The notes: generated by a model not told the origin, from the letters alone. A stretch of DNA of 64,000 nucleotides from Glandiceps talaboti (GCF_964340395.1 NC_135568.1:15981776-16045775); one strand, 5' to 3'; counted from the stretch's first letter, positions 50,499-60,200 are shown. Translations and numbers: made by a program.

Positions 50499-53400
50499 GT
50501 CATCATTTTCTAAAAATCGGCTGGCTCAATTGTAATGAAATTTGGGATATATAATCTTTAGGGTAATAGCTAGACCTGATTAGGTTTTGAGCCAGATCTG
50601 TTAATGTTTATTAGAGAAATTTGCATATTAATGAAATCAACTAATTACGCAATATCTTAAGACTACATACTTCAATTTCAATATAATTTAGTATATTCGT
50701 TCAACATAACAACATACATTTGTCCTATAAAATTTGTTGATGTATCTTACGGCGTTAATGAATAATTTGCATAATTAATTATTTTTGGTAATTAGGCTAT
50801 ATCTTAAGAATACATACTTCAAATTCAACATAATTTAGTACATACGTTAACCATAAGAAAACACATACGTCCTATCAAGTTTGTTGATGCACCGTACAGT
50901 GTTAATGAATAATTTGCATAATTAATGATTTTCGGTAATTAGGCTATATCTTAAGAATACATACTTCAATTCTAATATAATTCAGTACACACGTTAACCA
51001 TAACAATCACATATGTCCTGTAAATCTTGTTGGTGTACCTTTCAGTGTTAATGAATAATTTGCATAATTAATTATTTTTGGTAATTAGGCTATATCTTAA
51101 GAATATATACTTCAAATTCAACATAATTTAGTACATACGTTAACCATAAGAAAACACATATGTCCTATCAAGTTTGTTGATGCACCGTACAGTGTTCATG
51201 AATTATTTGCATAATTAATGATTTTCGGTAATTAGGCTATATCTTAAGAATACATACTTCAATTCCAATATAATTCAGTACATACATTAACCATAACAAA
51301 TTGTGTATGTCATATAAAGTTAGTTGATGTACCTTACAGTGTTAATGAATAATTTGCATAATTAATGATTTTCGGTAATTAGGCTATATCTTAAGACTGC
51401 ATACTTCAATTTCAATACAATTTAGTACATACGTTAACCATAACAAAGCGGATATGTCCTATCTTTCATATAGCTTAGTTTTAAATAAAAATTTGCAGAA
51501 TTAATGATTTTAGGTAACTCGGTTGTATCTTAAAAATGCAAGCTTCAAATTTCGTATAATGTGATACGTACATCATAATAATACGCACCTGTCGTATGAA
51601 GTTTGTTGCTACAACTTTTTCTTTTAATGAGTATTTTGAATAATGAATGATATTTAGTAATTAAGCAGTATCATAGACTCTTACATACATTAACCTAAGA
51701 AAGCACGCTTGTCCAAAAAACAAAGCCTGTTACCATAGTTTTTTAGTTTTATTTATTTACATAATTAGTGATCCCCTTACGGGAGGCATTCAGTTTAAAT
51801 CTGGTCTGTTAATGCTGTCCCATCCAAATATACCGACACTAACAGCAAGTATGTATTTTATCTTGTTGTGACACGTCAAAAAGTGAGGTTACGCATGACA
51901 AATTGTTTATTCGTAAAGCAACAGACAAATCACGTTGCTTTGTTTACACTATTATTATCATAGTTAACATAATGCAGGTTTGGTGTTTCACTCATGGGGC
52001 TTTATATTTTTGACACAAAGATATACATATTTTAGCTGTAATTGAACGTGTTCATGTAGAAAAACATACGTAACAGTTCTCTAAGATGCAAAGTCCTACC
52101 AGCATTTGTTTATAAATGACTGTTTGTTATTATACCATGCACGAGCCAAGTTGAACAAAAATATGGAATATATATTCTCGTTGCCCTACGTCACTGTTAC
52201 TGCAGTGTTCGAAATATGAGTCAAAACTTTCAGAATTGTCATTACTTTCCTGATTCTTCTTTGATATTACTGGCGCTGTCATAATTATGTTATTCTCCAA
52301 TATTTTTCTTCGTTCAGCAAGAAAACATCTGTGACCTAAGGGGTGCCACTACGAGCCGCTAGACGAGTAGTAACAAAGACCTCTTAGGTCACTCGTAAAA
52401 TTCCTCGGCTAATAAATGAATCTATATTTCATATCTTAGGACGAAAATGTCCATGCAGCTGAAATAGCAGCGACCATGACAGTTCTGGACGACAGAGCAG
52501 CGGACTTTGAAAACAAGGTTAATCTCGGCGATTTTGATGTAGCTGTAGGTAGGGGAACACTGCTGATCGTCAAAAGTAACTCTTACTTTGCTCGTCCAAC
52601 TGAGGAGTTCTGCGTTCATGGATCATTCTTGAAAGGGAACACATGTGGTAAGTGTTCCAACATAGTAATATTGACAATGTAGCATTCTCATTTCATTTCC
52701 CATAAACTTTTAATACAACTATAAATTTTGTCATGACTGTAAATATATTATAAAAAACTATTTGTTGCAGAAGCTGCACTCAGTCCATCTACAATTGTAC
52801 TAGAGAAAGTGTAAAATTGGGTTTGGTAAAAGAAATGACAAGTCCCTTTGTCTACGATAAACGTTATTGTCAACGTCTTATACAATTTGGTGCAGCTATT
52901 GTGTGGACATATAATCACCCTGTAATAAGCCAGTTTAAAAACCTGAAAATTCCTCAAAATGTACACTGCAAGATAGTTGAAATCATGAGAAAAGCCACCC
53001 CACTTTGAGTACAATTAAACGAGCGGCCCCCATCATCAACATGTCGACAACAACCGTGTTTTTGTCCATTTATGCTTGTTTATAACTCGCTTTCTGCTGT
53101 AGTAATTAAAATGTCAAATGTACCAGCACAGAAGAGCAAGTTCGTCTGGATTGGGGCTTTCGGTAGTGTATATGCACACCTCGACAGTATGAACCAATCC
53201 TTTGACAATAAGGATGTGCTTATATATGGGACAAAGAACATAGGTGGTTTGAAAAAGGTGTGAAGGAGGACATATATTTCTAACGGGAGGAGCCTTCTCT
53301 TATAGGGGAGGGGGACTACATCATAACTTGGCAGGCGCGTACAACACTGTGATTAGCAAAATTCCTCGACGGTTCTCATCATCACATAACAATTCTACTC

Positions 53401-53735
53401 CGGCGGGTGTCGCCAACCACCTGTCAGTCAGCCTGAAGTAGTATCCAGATAGGTCGGGAAACTGTAGCCATCCAAAACAAGAGAAAGACGAATACGATAG
53501 ATTGTAATTACTTCGTTATTAATGTCAAATGTTGTTTTCCTAATTTTTTGAAATTGCTTTTTGTATAGTTACCTGTCCAGTCGGGACCTTTGAATCAGGG
53601 ACATACTGTGAACCTTGTCCAGTGGGTACATATCAGGATGAGGACGGCCAAATAGAATGTAAAGATTGTCCTGATGGGAAGACAACTTCTGGAAGACAAA
53701 CAGCAAGTTTGGGAGAATGCATAACAGATAATTAG
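26579..53735 (+). CDS. Gene B: complete short SVEP1/polydom-like protein, 19 exons, 1354 aa
   Basis: Exons: 26579-27039, 34364-34581, 35009-35149, 36568-36720, 37224-37409, 37853-38035, 38485-38667, 38919-39095, 40095-40277, 40769-40948, 41396-41635, 43303-43578, 44287-44564, 45490-45670, 46939-47100, 49323-49529, 49985-50265, 52440-52647, 53569-53735. Their sum is 4065 bases, in one frame. Protein: signal peptide 1-26, VWA about 49-226, EGF-like 227-273, ephrin-like 274-324, six Sushi 325-688, HYR 689-768, CCP 769-860, domain X 861-1013, ephrin-like 1014-1067, Sushi 1068-1136, domain X' 1137-1299, ephrin-like 1300-1354. Secreted; adhesion, matrix or humoral recognition roles are family-based inference. 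Confidence 0.9.
27102..27860. repeat. ~460-bp tandem duplication in intron 1
   Basis: 27102-27335 and 27572-27800 share GGAAATACTGCTC, ACAGAACGAGTCCTTGCCA, GTGCGGGATGGGATTTCTAT and GAGCTGTAGATAACAAGGTT. Each unit ends in CGAAGTATAACTTCGTTA, which also starts SD1. Confidence 0.85.
27814..30752. repeat. Segmental duplicate SD1, copy 2 (intron 1 of gene B)
   Basis: Matches 18545-22553 apart from the two extra blocks there. It continues past the copy-1 break into the complete small ORF at 30608. Confidence 0.88.
28395..28960 (+). mobile_element. LINE 3' remnant in SD1 copy 2
   Basis: Same broken WNMLPNYVRQTS frame and 3'-UTR as 19541-20090, with the (TGTATG)n tract at 28725-28775. Confidence 0.55.
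30608..30844 (+). other. Conserved small ORF family, copy 2 (78 aa)
   Basis: MSRNDIAFDPNFPHCSFIEN, KFKFLEITRSEDSDIIQKLA, VFLYHALPLRKEVNE, then YQIMYEFPLYFGPMAIKSY and TGA. AATAAA occurs five bases after the stop (30849). GC-richer DNA with ATATTGCGTG and GCGGTAACGTTATCGTCG precedes it. No known domain recognised; may be a gene or part of a transposon. Confidence 0.4.
31201..31374 (-). other. Short antisense ORF, tandem unit 1
   Basis: 57-residue minus-strand frame MYNAVEVTSNDHDILRITTR, KLSTERPTITHVLQEYN, ending LLCEMMK. The S.ERPTI..VLQ string faintly recalls the last helix of protein kinase domains. No upstream kinase exons are seen. Confidence 0.15.
31770..31910. repeat. (CTGT)n/(CCTA)n microsatellite
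   Basis: CTGT tracts surrounding a CCTA/CCTG tract near the end of tandem unit 1. Confidence 0.95.
31935..33776. repeat. 1.86-kb tandem duplication, unit 2
   Basis: Repeats 30070-31934, including the small ORF, the antisense ORF (33053-33226) and the CTGT/CCTA array (33627-33746). Ends CTCAGGAACTGCAGC. Confidence 0.92.
32466..32702 (+). other. Conserved small ORF family, copy 3 (78 aa)
   Basis: Same as 30608-30844 except for P to H and I to N changes; again AATAAA follows the stop directly. Confidence 0.4.
33985..34300 (+). repeat. Degenerate ~147-bp repeat monomers
   Basis: ATTTGCATAATTAATGAT, then TTTGGTACATGCAAAGGAC and related segments at the end of intron 1. Confidence 0.5.
34364..34581 (+). 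CDS. Gene B exon 2: second half of VWA
   Basis: Phase 2-1. Reads RLIILLTNGRGGVCPRRF, LDELKRENIDTFAVTLGY, LEEIATKENIFSL: the last strands and helices of a VWA fold. The Asp usual in the LTDG loop of the metal-ion site is Asn here (N161). Confidence 0.9.
35009..35149 (+). CDS. Gene B exon 3: EGF-like cysteine-rich segment
   Basis: 47 codons, phase 1-1: DACDCDSKSTCACGTRRG, VYMCACDPGYKVGTSRCCG. Eight Cys with a CxCxxGY end, as in the EGF-like segment following VWA in SVEP1. Confidence 0.82.
35150..36567. other. Intron 3
   Basis: Holds a CATA/CAGA microsatellite (36003-36150) and a minus-strand open stretch at about 36200-36465 with some coding character (FKVELAADLYTNTC). No splice partners were found. 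Confidence 0.4.
36003..36150. repeat. (CATA)n/(CAGA)n microsatellite
   Basis: Tetranucleotide arrays in intron 3. Confidence 0.95.
36568..36720 (+). CDS. Gene B exon 4: ephrin-receptor-like (GCC2/GCC3) domain
   Basis: 51 codons, phase 1-1: ACPVNTYSEVYNAVQCTACP, DNSETSNIASTSIDQC, CIAGYQMSGGECVP. The order VWA, EGF-like, ephrin-like is the N-terminal order of SVEP1. Confidence 0.9.
37224..37409 (+). CDS. Gene B exon 5: Sushi 1
   Basis: 62 codons, phase 1-1: CGTPPEG, CSAPYLPGETCTYSCTPGY, VDITCDDGTWS, VIC. Six Cys, two more than a standard Sushi; the extra pair is kept in all six tandem Sushi domains. Confidence 0.92.
37540..37815 (-). repeat. Two inverted ~147-bp repeat monomers before Sushi 2
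   Basis: Reverse-complement form of the octamer repeat: TCTTAAGATAT then TAATTATACAAAT, followed by TTTAGATACAGCTTAATTAC and AATTAATGATGG. Repeated before Sushi 3 and Sushi 5. Confidence 0.65.
37853..38035 (+). CDS. Gene B exon 6: Sushi 2 (type a)
   Basis: 61 codons, phase 1-1: [51 protein letters not shown]. Near-identical to exons 7 and 9. Confidence 0.92.
38170..38430 (-). repeat. Two inverted ~147-bp repeat monomers before Sushi 3
   Basis: Same paired monomers as 37540-37815, duplicated together with the exon. Confidence 0.65.
38485..38667 (+). CDS. Gene B exon 7: Sushi 3 (type a)
   Basis: 61 codons; differs from Sushi 2 mainly at the end ([17 protein letters not shown]). Bases and intron upstream match exon 6, indicating recent exon duplication. 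Confidence 0.92.
38919..39095 (+). CDS. Gene B exon 8: Sushi 4 (type b)
   Basis: 59 codons: [46 protein letters not shown]. Shares its second half with type a but has its own first half and acceptor (CTCTTTCCACAG). Confidence 0.92.
39184..39806 (+). mobile_element. LINE 3' fragment in the Sushi 4-5 intron
   Basis: 39193-39357 encodes ANYFSNRVINIWNNLPA, LDSFKNSLDSRWADY and a stop, the typical C-terminus of a LINE polyprotein. A 3'-UTR and an (ATATGAT)n tail at about 39768-39806 follow. It interrupts the intron repeat found intact before Sushi 2 and 3. Confidence 0.82.
39815..40050 (-). repeat. Two inverted ~147-bp repeat monomers before Sushi 5
   Basis: Third copy of the paired monomers, here split from the Sushi 4 side by the LINE. 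Confidence 0.65.
40095..40277 (+). CDS. Gene B exon 9: Sushi 5 (type a)
   Basis: 61 codons like exons 6-7, with GY changed to DH in the conserved [10 protein letters not shown] string. Confidence 0.92.
40769..40948 (+). CDS. Gene B exon 10: Sushi 6 (type b)
   Basis: 60 codons, DCSTPMLTQATGSCASPYLH and [13 protein letters not shown]. One extra codon before the last Cys, shared with the partial gene A exon at 1-105. Confidence 0.92.
41033..41117 (+). pseudogene. Decayed Sushi half-exon in gene B
   Basis: Same remnant and five-base deletion as at 185-275, plus a further TGG to TAG change at the conserved Trp. Confidence 0.75.
41396..41635 (+). CDS. Gene B exon 11: HYR domain
   Basis: Same 240-base exon as 556-795 with two base differences. 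Flanking intron DNA is also close on both sides, including the following ~300 bases. Confidence 0.93.
42190..42355. repeat. Poly-G/poly-C and (CA)n tracts
   Basis: Two homopolymer runs and a (CA)n at 42320-42354 in the HYR-CCP intron, absent from gene A. Confidence 0.9.
43303..43578 (+). CDS. Gene B exon 12: CCP/Sushi-like (module 1)
   Basis: 92 codons, phase 1-1: [55 protein letters not shown]. One codon longer than gene A. Confidence 0.88.
44104..44136. repeat. (TTA)n microsatellite
   Basis: Eleven TTA units in the CCP-domain X intron; a (TATG)n array lies at 43935-43970. Confidence 0.93.
44287..44564 (+). CDS. Gene B exon 13: domain X, first half (module 1)
   Basis: 278 bases, phase 1-0; [45 protein letters not shown]. 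High identity to gene A exon 3264-3541. Confidence 0.85.
45490..45670 (+). CDS. Gene B exon 14: domain X, second half (module 1)
   Basis: 181 bases, phase 0-1; [40 protein letters not shown]. The donor GTAAGTTT runs directly into a 61-base (TAA)n tract. Confidence 0.85.
45678..45739. repeat. (TAA)n tract next to the exon 14 donor
   Basis: About 20 TAA units starting eight bases after the exon end; absent at the same donor in gene A. The poly-Asn frame through it is not coding. Confidence 0.95.
46939..47100 (+). CDS. Gene B exon 15: ephrin-receptor-like domain (module 1)
   Basis: 54 codons, phase 1-1: [37 protein letters not shown]. Four or so residue differences from gene A. Confidence 0.92.
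47970..49262 (-). mobile_element. Decayed L1/Tx1-type LINE in intron 15
   Basis: Minus-strand reverse-transcriptase pieces in correct order but in broken frames: CIPKPGKTRLDIRNWRPITL (about 49240), SRGVREGDPLSPYLY (about 48790) and the C-terminal FQYKMLNRIICTNRCLF, ETLRHLFYDC (48305-48664). The YxDD part is missing. A poly-T tract near 47965 marks the 3' end. Gene A has no insert at this site, so it arrived after the duplication or was lost from A. Confidence 0.85.
49323..49529 (+). CDS. Gene B exon 16: Sushi (module 2)
   Basis: 69 codons, phase 1-1: [46 protein letters not shown]. Confidence 0.9.
49779..49860. repeat. (TATG)n/(TG)n microsatellite
   Basis: Longer than the matching gene A array (8081-8134). 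Confidence 0.95.
49985..50265 (+). CDS. Gene B exon 17: domain X', first half (module 2)
   Basis: 281 bases, phase 1-0: ESSLVEVARKKIKVDFYHTD, KKSFLNKQCLPSTICD, AECTAL, VEYNGKIDIKFYIYG. About half the residues match gene A; Lys-rich compared with it. Confidence 0.84.
50449..50500. repeat. (CTGT)n microsatellite
   Basis: Follows a short TG run in intron 17. Confidence 0.95.
50610..51560 (+). repeat. Tandem array of a ~147-bp repeat
   Basis: GTTAATGAATAATTTGCATA recurs at about 50754, 50901, 51047, 51194 (GTTCATGAATT) and 51340, so the period is 146-147. Each unit carries ATTTGCATAATTAAT, TAATTAGGCTATATCTTAAG, a CATACTTCAA segment and TTTGTTGATGTACC. Outer units are more degenerate. Confidence 0.92.
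52440..52647 (+). CDS. Gene B exon 18: domain X', second half (module 2)
   Basis: 208 bases, phase 0-1: DENVHAAEIAATMTVLDDRA, VNLGDFDVAV, LLIVKSNSYFA, CVHGSFLKGNTC. Confidence 0.84.
53569..53735 (+). CDS. Gene B exon 19: ephrin-receptor-like domain and stop
   Basis: [50 protein letters not shown], then ITDN and TAG, followed at once by GTGAAT. It lacks three residues present in gene A near its start. Confidence 0.9.
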
Positions 53736-53870
53736 GTGAATACTTTATTATATTATGCTTGGTTAGCAAGCATTATACATTGTGCACTGTATCACCTCTT
53801 GATACGTCAGTGTGCCAAACTGTACAAGATCGTGTCATAATTTACCCTTGTTAGAGAAACGTTTTCACGC

Positions 53871-53876
53871 AATAAA
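53871..53876 (+). terminator. Candidate poly(A) signal of gene B
   Basis: AATAAA about 136 bases after the stop. If the TAG/GT is used as a donor instead, the true end lies further right; a possible acceptor is at about 54379. Confidence 0.35.
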
Positions 53877-55026
53877 CGATGGCTGTATTGAAGATTTTAG
53901 CCTCAGTACTTCAAATTTACTGGGACCACATGCAAACCCACACTTACAAATCATCGCGCATTGTCTACTTTTGGGATATTCGATGGCCGTAAACAGGCAA
54001 TATTGTCTGCCGGAGAGCAGTGATATAGAAATAGCAAATTAAAATTTTGTGTCAGAATAACACATCTGTAAAGAATAGAACAAATGATACAACCACTATA
54101 TACGTGTTTGTTTCAAATTGTCGTCTTATGAATGTGTTGAAATTCACAACGATGATGCAATAAAATATGTTGTTGACTTTACATTTTTTCCTGAGTATTG
54201 GTGATCTGCTGAAAACAGTCGAAAATACAAGGTGGAACACAATCTTGAAATCTCTTCGATCATTGTCACTTAAAAAATAACCTCTAGATAATGTACAACG
54301 TGTAAGGTGTAATAATCATATTGATAATGTTTTGTCACACTTTACTAATCTACAGTACCTTTTTCCTTTGCATTTTAGCATGGACAAGATGACGAATTTG
54401 CTGTTACACTTGTAGCAACAGAAACATGGTATTTGAAAAATGAAATTGAAAAGAATTTCGAACCGTTATTTTTTCTTCAAATAATTATTTGATTAGGTTT
54501 GGTATTGGTTTAACACAATTTATGGTACAATTTCTCTTAGCTATTGCTAGTAGATAAGAAAATATGGAACAGAATTTGTGTAAAATAACTGGTTTGGGCA
54601 ATTGTTCTAGATGTTAGAATTTGTCTGTTATTATATAGCCGAACAAGAGGTATATGCAACAAAGATTTACCAGTGCTTGTGGACGAACGAAGGAATGGAC
54701 AAACGAACGAACAAATGAACGAACGAAGCAATGAACGAAAGAAGTTACGGGACAATCCTATGAATATGATAATGGCACTTTTTACTAGTATTTGTTTGGG
54801 CTCTTATTCTATATGTTAGAATTTGTCCGCCAGTTACGGGACAGTCCTATGAATATAAGTATGGCATTTTTACTTGTATTTGTATGCATTTAGGCTTAAT
54901 TTGGTAGATGTAATACTATTAATATGTGTATTTCTTTAGCAAGGTATATATATATATATCTTAGTAAGGTTATAAAGGTATACTAATATACAGTTTTGAC
55001 TATGTTTAACTATAAGATTACTTTAC

Positions 55027-55030
<4 letters not shown>
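53877..55030. other. Gene B 3' flank
   Basis: Paralogous in parts to the gene A 3' flank. No gene recognised; includes a GAACGAAC-type low-complexity patch at about 54685-54735. Confidence 0.4.
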
Positions 55031-55118
<88 letters not shown>

Positions 55119-55130
55119 TATATATATGTA
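55031..55130. repeat. (TA)n microsatellite
   Basis: About 100 bases of TA. Confidence 0.95.
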
Positions 55131-55274
55131 GGTGTGAACAATTTTAACTATATTTCGTCATATTATTTAGTTGTCTATTGCCATAGATTAACGTTTTTTG
55201 AAGGTATACACAAAAGACTAATTTACCTAATAATAGTAATGGACATTGTTGGCGTGTATTTCTTATCAAAGTAT

Positions 55275-55410
55275 AATAGTAAGGTTAAGACTATTATCAT
55301 TAAGTTATGGGTTATGTAGGTATACTATATATTATATTATCGTTAGGTTAAGGGTTATATAGGTATACCAGATAGTTTATTATCATTAAGTTAAGGGATG
55401 TAAAGGTATT
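55275..55410. repeat. Short version of the ~39-bp minisatellite
   Basis: Three or four units with GTTAAGGGTTATATAGGTAT, paralogous to 11282-11745. Confidence 0.8.
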
Positions 55411-55634
55411 ATACTATTACGTGAAAACGATTAACTGACATTCTTATAATAGGTAATTGTCTATTGCTATAGACCAATCCATTCTCAGTTTTTAAGGTAT
55501 ACATAAAAGGCTGATAGACGTAATATAGAGCGCGCCCTCTCTTCAATGAAATGGCAAATTGTTATCTTTGTATATTCAGTTTGAACCAGTTTCCAATGAG
55601 AACCATTTAAATGAACAGACACACATGTTCACGG

Positions 55635-55742
<108 letters not shown>

Positions 55743-55819
55743 ACATAACGTCACAATAGTGCATGTTTGTGAACTATAGCTATAGATGAAATACATGCTG
55801 TAAAGTACACGTAGTATAT

Positions 55820-56605
55820 ACCGTCCGTAGAGTCATACTGGCCGAGTGGTAGCGAGGCCTTATGACGTCTGAGGACGGTATCTATTTTGTACCCGAGGGA
55901 CAGTCTGTGTATCGTTTCACATCATACACCTTTTCCATAGACTATAAACCGCAAAAATCATTGTGTCTTCTTTCAGTAAGAGTTTCCGCCCAAAGACGAA
56001 GCATTGGCTGTCTCATATATTCTCCGCTTAACGTACAAGTGCTGTTGTCTAAATCTCGTAACCTCTGTGTTGACTGTCACTGGTAATTGAATCCCTGGCG
56101 ACCCGATAAGAAAGAAAAATTGTTACCCTGTAACTCATATCTGTAGGCTGACCTCGTTTTGGAAGGTTGTTCACTTATATTCGTATTATTTTGTGTGTTT
56201 TCTGAAATTCTTTCCACCGCTTTCTTTTACATGTCTTCTGCTGTGACTACAGCAAATCGACGTCTCTCTACTTTCCTCATGTTTATAGGTACTCGGCTAG
56301 TAGTTGCATCGCTGGGTTATTAGTGTGTCACGTTGACCTACACAAGTCAACATATGGTTATATGTTTGATACAGTGTAGCGAAAGATTAATAAACTTTGT
56401 GCCTTGCTTCCGGTCAATTCTTTCCTGGTCTTGGGGCATTTTTTCTCCTTTTCTTTCCGCTGACCAACCGGTATAGCTTATATTTCGCTGAAAGTTTGGT
56501 GTATGAGATTTATTTCCTGACTCGTGTTTGGCTGATGCGCTCATTTGCCCGTCAGTCACACTGGTTACGCCTACCTTGGTTACAAATTACGTTGATAAGT
56601 TTTTA
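55820..56605. other. Insertion specific to the B-C spacer
   Basis: Not present at the equivalent A-B position. Its left end has CTGGCCGAGTGGTAGCGAGG, like a tRNA-Ser/Leu A box, so a tRNA-derived SINE is possible; no convincing B box was found. Confidence 0.3.
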
Positions 56606-56609
56606 TTCG

Positions 56610-57250
56610 TGACAACAAAGTATATGTAATTTATGATTGTACTCAACTATTATTATATAATTGGTATAGCGGTGTTATTGACTATTAATGAATATATCTT
56701 AATTATGTTAATAAAGTCTACTGCAATGGGTAAAACACACTTTCACAAATTTCCTGTGTGTTATGTTACATCACTCTTCCAATTGACACCCATTCAAGCA
56801 CTGTTGGAGTAAAGTAGTATAAAGGCTAGTATTGGGAGTGAGTACAGTGTGACTATATGTAGCGCAATCGTGATTCTTCACTTGCCTTTGTACTGAATGA
56901 ATATTTGTCCTCTGCTCGGTGGGGAGGTTGGAGATTTTCCCCAACAGATCGGAAAAGCGCCCTCCAATTCCAACTTTTTTAGTTGAGATGCATGATAAAT
57001 TCATTAACCCATTCACAATTGTCATTCGAAACACGCCATGTATTTCCACTGCATATCACCGCCTAGCAACATGTAATCGACTTTTCATTGGGTTGGGTTG
57101 GGGTACTTCAGTGGTGTCTGAGCGAAAAAAAAAACAACAGTTACAGCTAGTGCAGTTTTCAGTAATAAATAGTATACTGAATGTCAAAAAATACATGTGT
57201 TGATATGGTGATCAAATCGACTACCTAGGTTACTGGCCAATCGGTCGGTA
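56610..57250. other. Paralogous spacer block
   Basis: Matches 13020-13170 and then 16014-16240 directly, skipping the 2.8 kb block that sits between them in the A-B spacer. Confidence 0.75.
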
Positions 57251-60200
57251 CAAAATGCAGGTACAGGACAGGCCAGGTCAGGTCAGGTATTGACTGAATA
57301 TTTTTTAAGGTTTACATTCAAATGCAAAGATTGGAATCCGTCATTACATTTGTTAGATTTTCAATAATAGTTATTATTTCTCAGTAATTCGCCATCAGGT
57401 GTCTTTTTTCAAAATTTTCATGCAATGAGTGTCTTCTGCTTTAGGAATAACATTTTTCACACCCGATTATATATTTGTTCTTGTACATACTGGATGCACT
57501 TAATTATAAAGGAAAAAGAAGAAAAAAAAACTTTTGCAAATATCATGGTGCACAGGACAACTACAGGCACTTTTAAAATGTTGCAAGTGAAACAAAGAAT
57601 ATGGCAGACACTTGTATGGGAACATTCTCATTTCGTGTATGGGGAGGGGGTAGGGTTTGGCTAATTGTGTTTGCTTATTCGATATGTGCGCAATAAAAAG
57701 TGCGTCAGATAGTGTTTTAAAATGATCATCATGAAAGCTATAACGATACAGCCTTGAATTCCTGTCGATTCGTTCATGACATAAAGTGACTAGGGCTGTT
57801 TTGAAACACCCGCTTTGGTGTTTCTCATCAGTTGTAAGGGATGTCTCCAAATTATGTGTTTTCATCGGGTTAGAGGCATCATTGAGTGATGCTAAAATAT
57901 TGATCAAGTGCAGGTATGTTGTCTTTGTTTATCATCACAAATGGTATGGTTGGGTTCAGTTATTTTTACCAGCGGTTCGTTGCATGAATAACTGGAGTTC
58001 TGTGTTTAGTGGTGTATATAATATTTGATTGCGAATGTCAGAGAAAACATCAAAGACAAATAGTCATAAAATCCCTTCTTCCACTCATAATTTAGGTTGA
58101 AAATTCACACCGGTTCTGATTGGGTCTAACCCCACAGTATGAGTGCTGTTTAGATCCTGTTTTAATGGTGTATGCTCTGAACAGTCATGTAACTGGAACA
58201 AAGCCTGGTTTTAAAGATGATTCTAAATACTCACATTCACTATTGTTATTTTGCTAGACGACATGTTCGTGAAACGTATTCTTGTTTTAAAACTTTACAG
58301 TTTTTCAGTCAGTTCCCATCGGATTTACGTCGAGAGTTTTCGGGTATTTCCGGTCCCGCCGAGACCACGCCATTTTGTGACATTATTCAGAGAATGACTT
58401 AGCATTCAGGCTATGACAAGCACTGCATTGTCAACAGGTGACTAAAACACAACGTTGTGAATAAACTGCATCGCTGTAGGTTGCAATAGACATCAGTAAA
58501 CAACTACAATCTACACATCTTAAGTGAATCCTTTTAACCCACACTACCTGACAATCATCTGTGTCTGTGGGTAATACACAAAATATTAATGTAATTTTCC
58601 ATATATGTTCCCCATATTTATGAAATGGGAAAAAATGAAAACAGCTACACTAGATATACATTAATAGTTGTAATTTCTGGGTGTTTCACATACAGTCAAT
58701 TAGTTGTATTTATCCAATTTGTATCATTTGCCAACAAGTACACTGCCATACCATCATGACTGCATATTTTAGCCAACTCGACTCATGTTGCATTTTTAGT
58801 GACTTGTTCAATATTTATTAGAATATACAATGGAAAGTTTCAATTTCAATAAGGTCTATCACAACATGCACGACATGTAATTGACAAATATGGAGTATAT
58901 GGATAAATTCATCCCAAATGTAGTCTCCGAGTCCATACATACACTACTTGAGTATTTGATTGTGTAACAATCCTACTGCCGTGGCAGTAGTGACTACCCA
59001 TGGAAAAAAACTATTGCCTTGACAACACTACCCACCTGCCGCTAATTAAACACCCCTCATAATTACCACCTGTACACAGTGATCAAAACACAATAATTTG
59101 AGTCCCCAACAAGTCGATGAGACCTACTTCTGTTCAGTATGAATGCGAGTTTCTGAGGTTTTACGTAGGTCTCGGAGTAGCACGCCCTAGACAGCCCTGG
59201 CCAAAATAATAGATGTAAACATGCTGTCACAAGCCAAGTATGTGACAATACAAGACAACAACGAAAATTGTGAAACATTTACAGGTCACTCTCATTTCAT
59301 ATATAGACAAGAAAATTAGGCTGGCTTCATTTTTTGCCTCGCCAAGGTGCCTACACCGCAAAACCATTGAACTTTAGTAGCAATCAACTTTTGGGACGGG
59401 AAAAATATCGGCAATCGTAACATTGTGTTTGGTTCAAATTATTGTTTCTTTTGGACAATATAAAAAATTAATGCATTCTAGTTATCATTAAAGGCATGAT
59501 AACAGTAGAAGAGCTTTTAGCTTCATTGAGGTTCGAATCGGCAATATAATTCGTGATCAACTTGAACCCGATATACTCTCCAAAATCAATAACATTTTGA
59601 CTATTGTTGCTAATATTGTAGGACAAGACACCTACATAAAAAACAATCTATCAAACATTATAGAGTCGTCAGATAAATTATCAAAGTATCGAAGTCAGAA
59701 TTACTACTGTCAGCCATTGCTTACTATTATACTAAGTGACATGAAACGTCCCCTCTATGATGTCATAATCCACAAATGGGAGAACAATAGGCAGTAAAAC
59801 TGTAAATTTATGGCTGGTCGGATCACCTTTTTCGCACTTGTCATGCAATTTTGAATATTTAGCTTTGCATGGACAGGTTACAAGACATGTAAAGAACACT
59901 TTTCAAGGTTGTGGTATGGGGCATTTTGAATCACCTTGAAAGCATGGTTGTAACTATGTGTACAGCACAGTAGTGTGAAGCTTTGGATAAATATTGACTA
60001 GTGAATTCTGATGGTAGACATTTGGATCCGAATGTGAATCCAAAAATAAAATCCAGTCAATACATTGTCTGACCTGGCCTGTACCTGCGTTTCGGACATC
60101 ACTGCGCCAAATTACTTTATCTACATCAATGCCCTCAGTCACGACAGCTTAGAGACATTGTAAATTCGACAACAGCCTTAGTATATCCATTCCATTTTGT

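Noticed and set aside
55836-55910. tRNA-Ser/Leu-like gene
   Set aside because: Only an A-box-like string (TGGCCGAGTGGT); no cloverleaf or proper B box could be formed.
57500-57907. 135-residue minus-strand ORF in the B-C spacer
   Set aside because: Ends in poly-Phe from a poly-A tract, has no domain, and has no paralogue in the A-B spacer.
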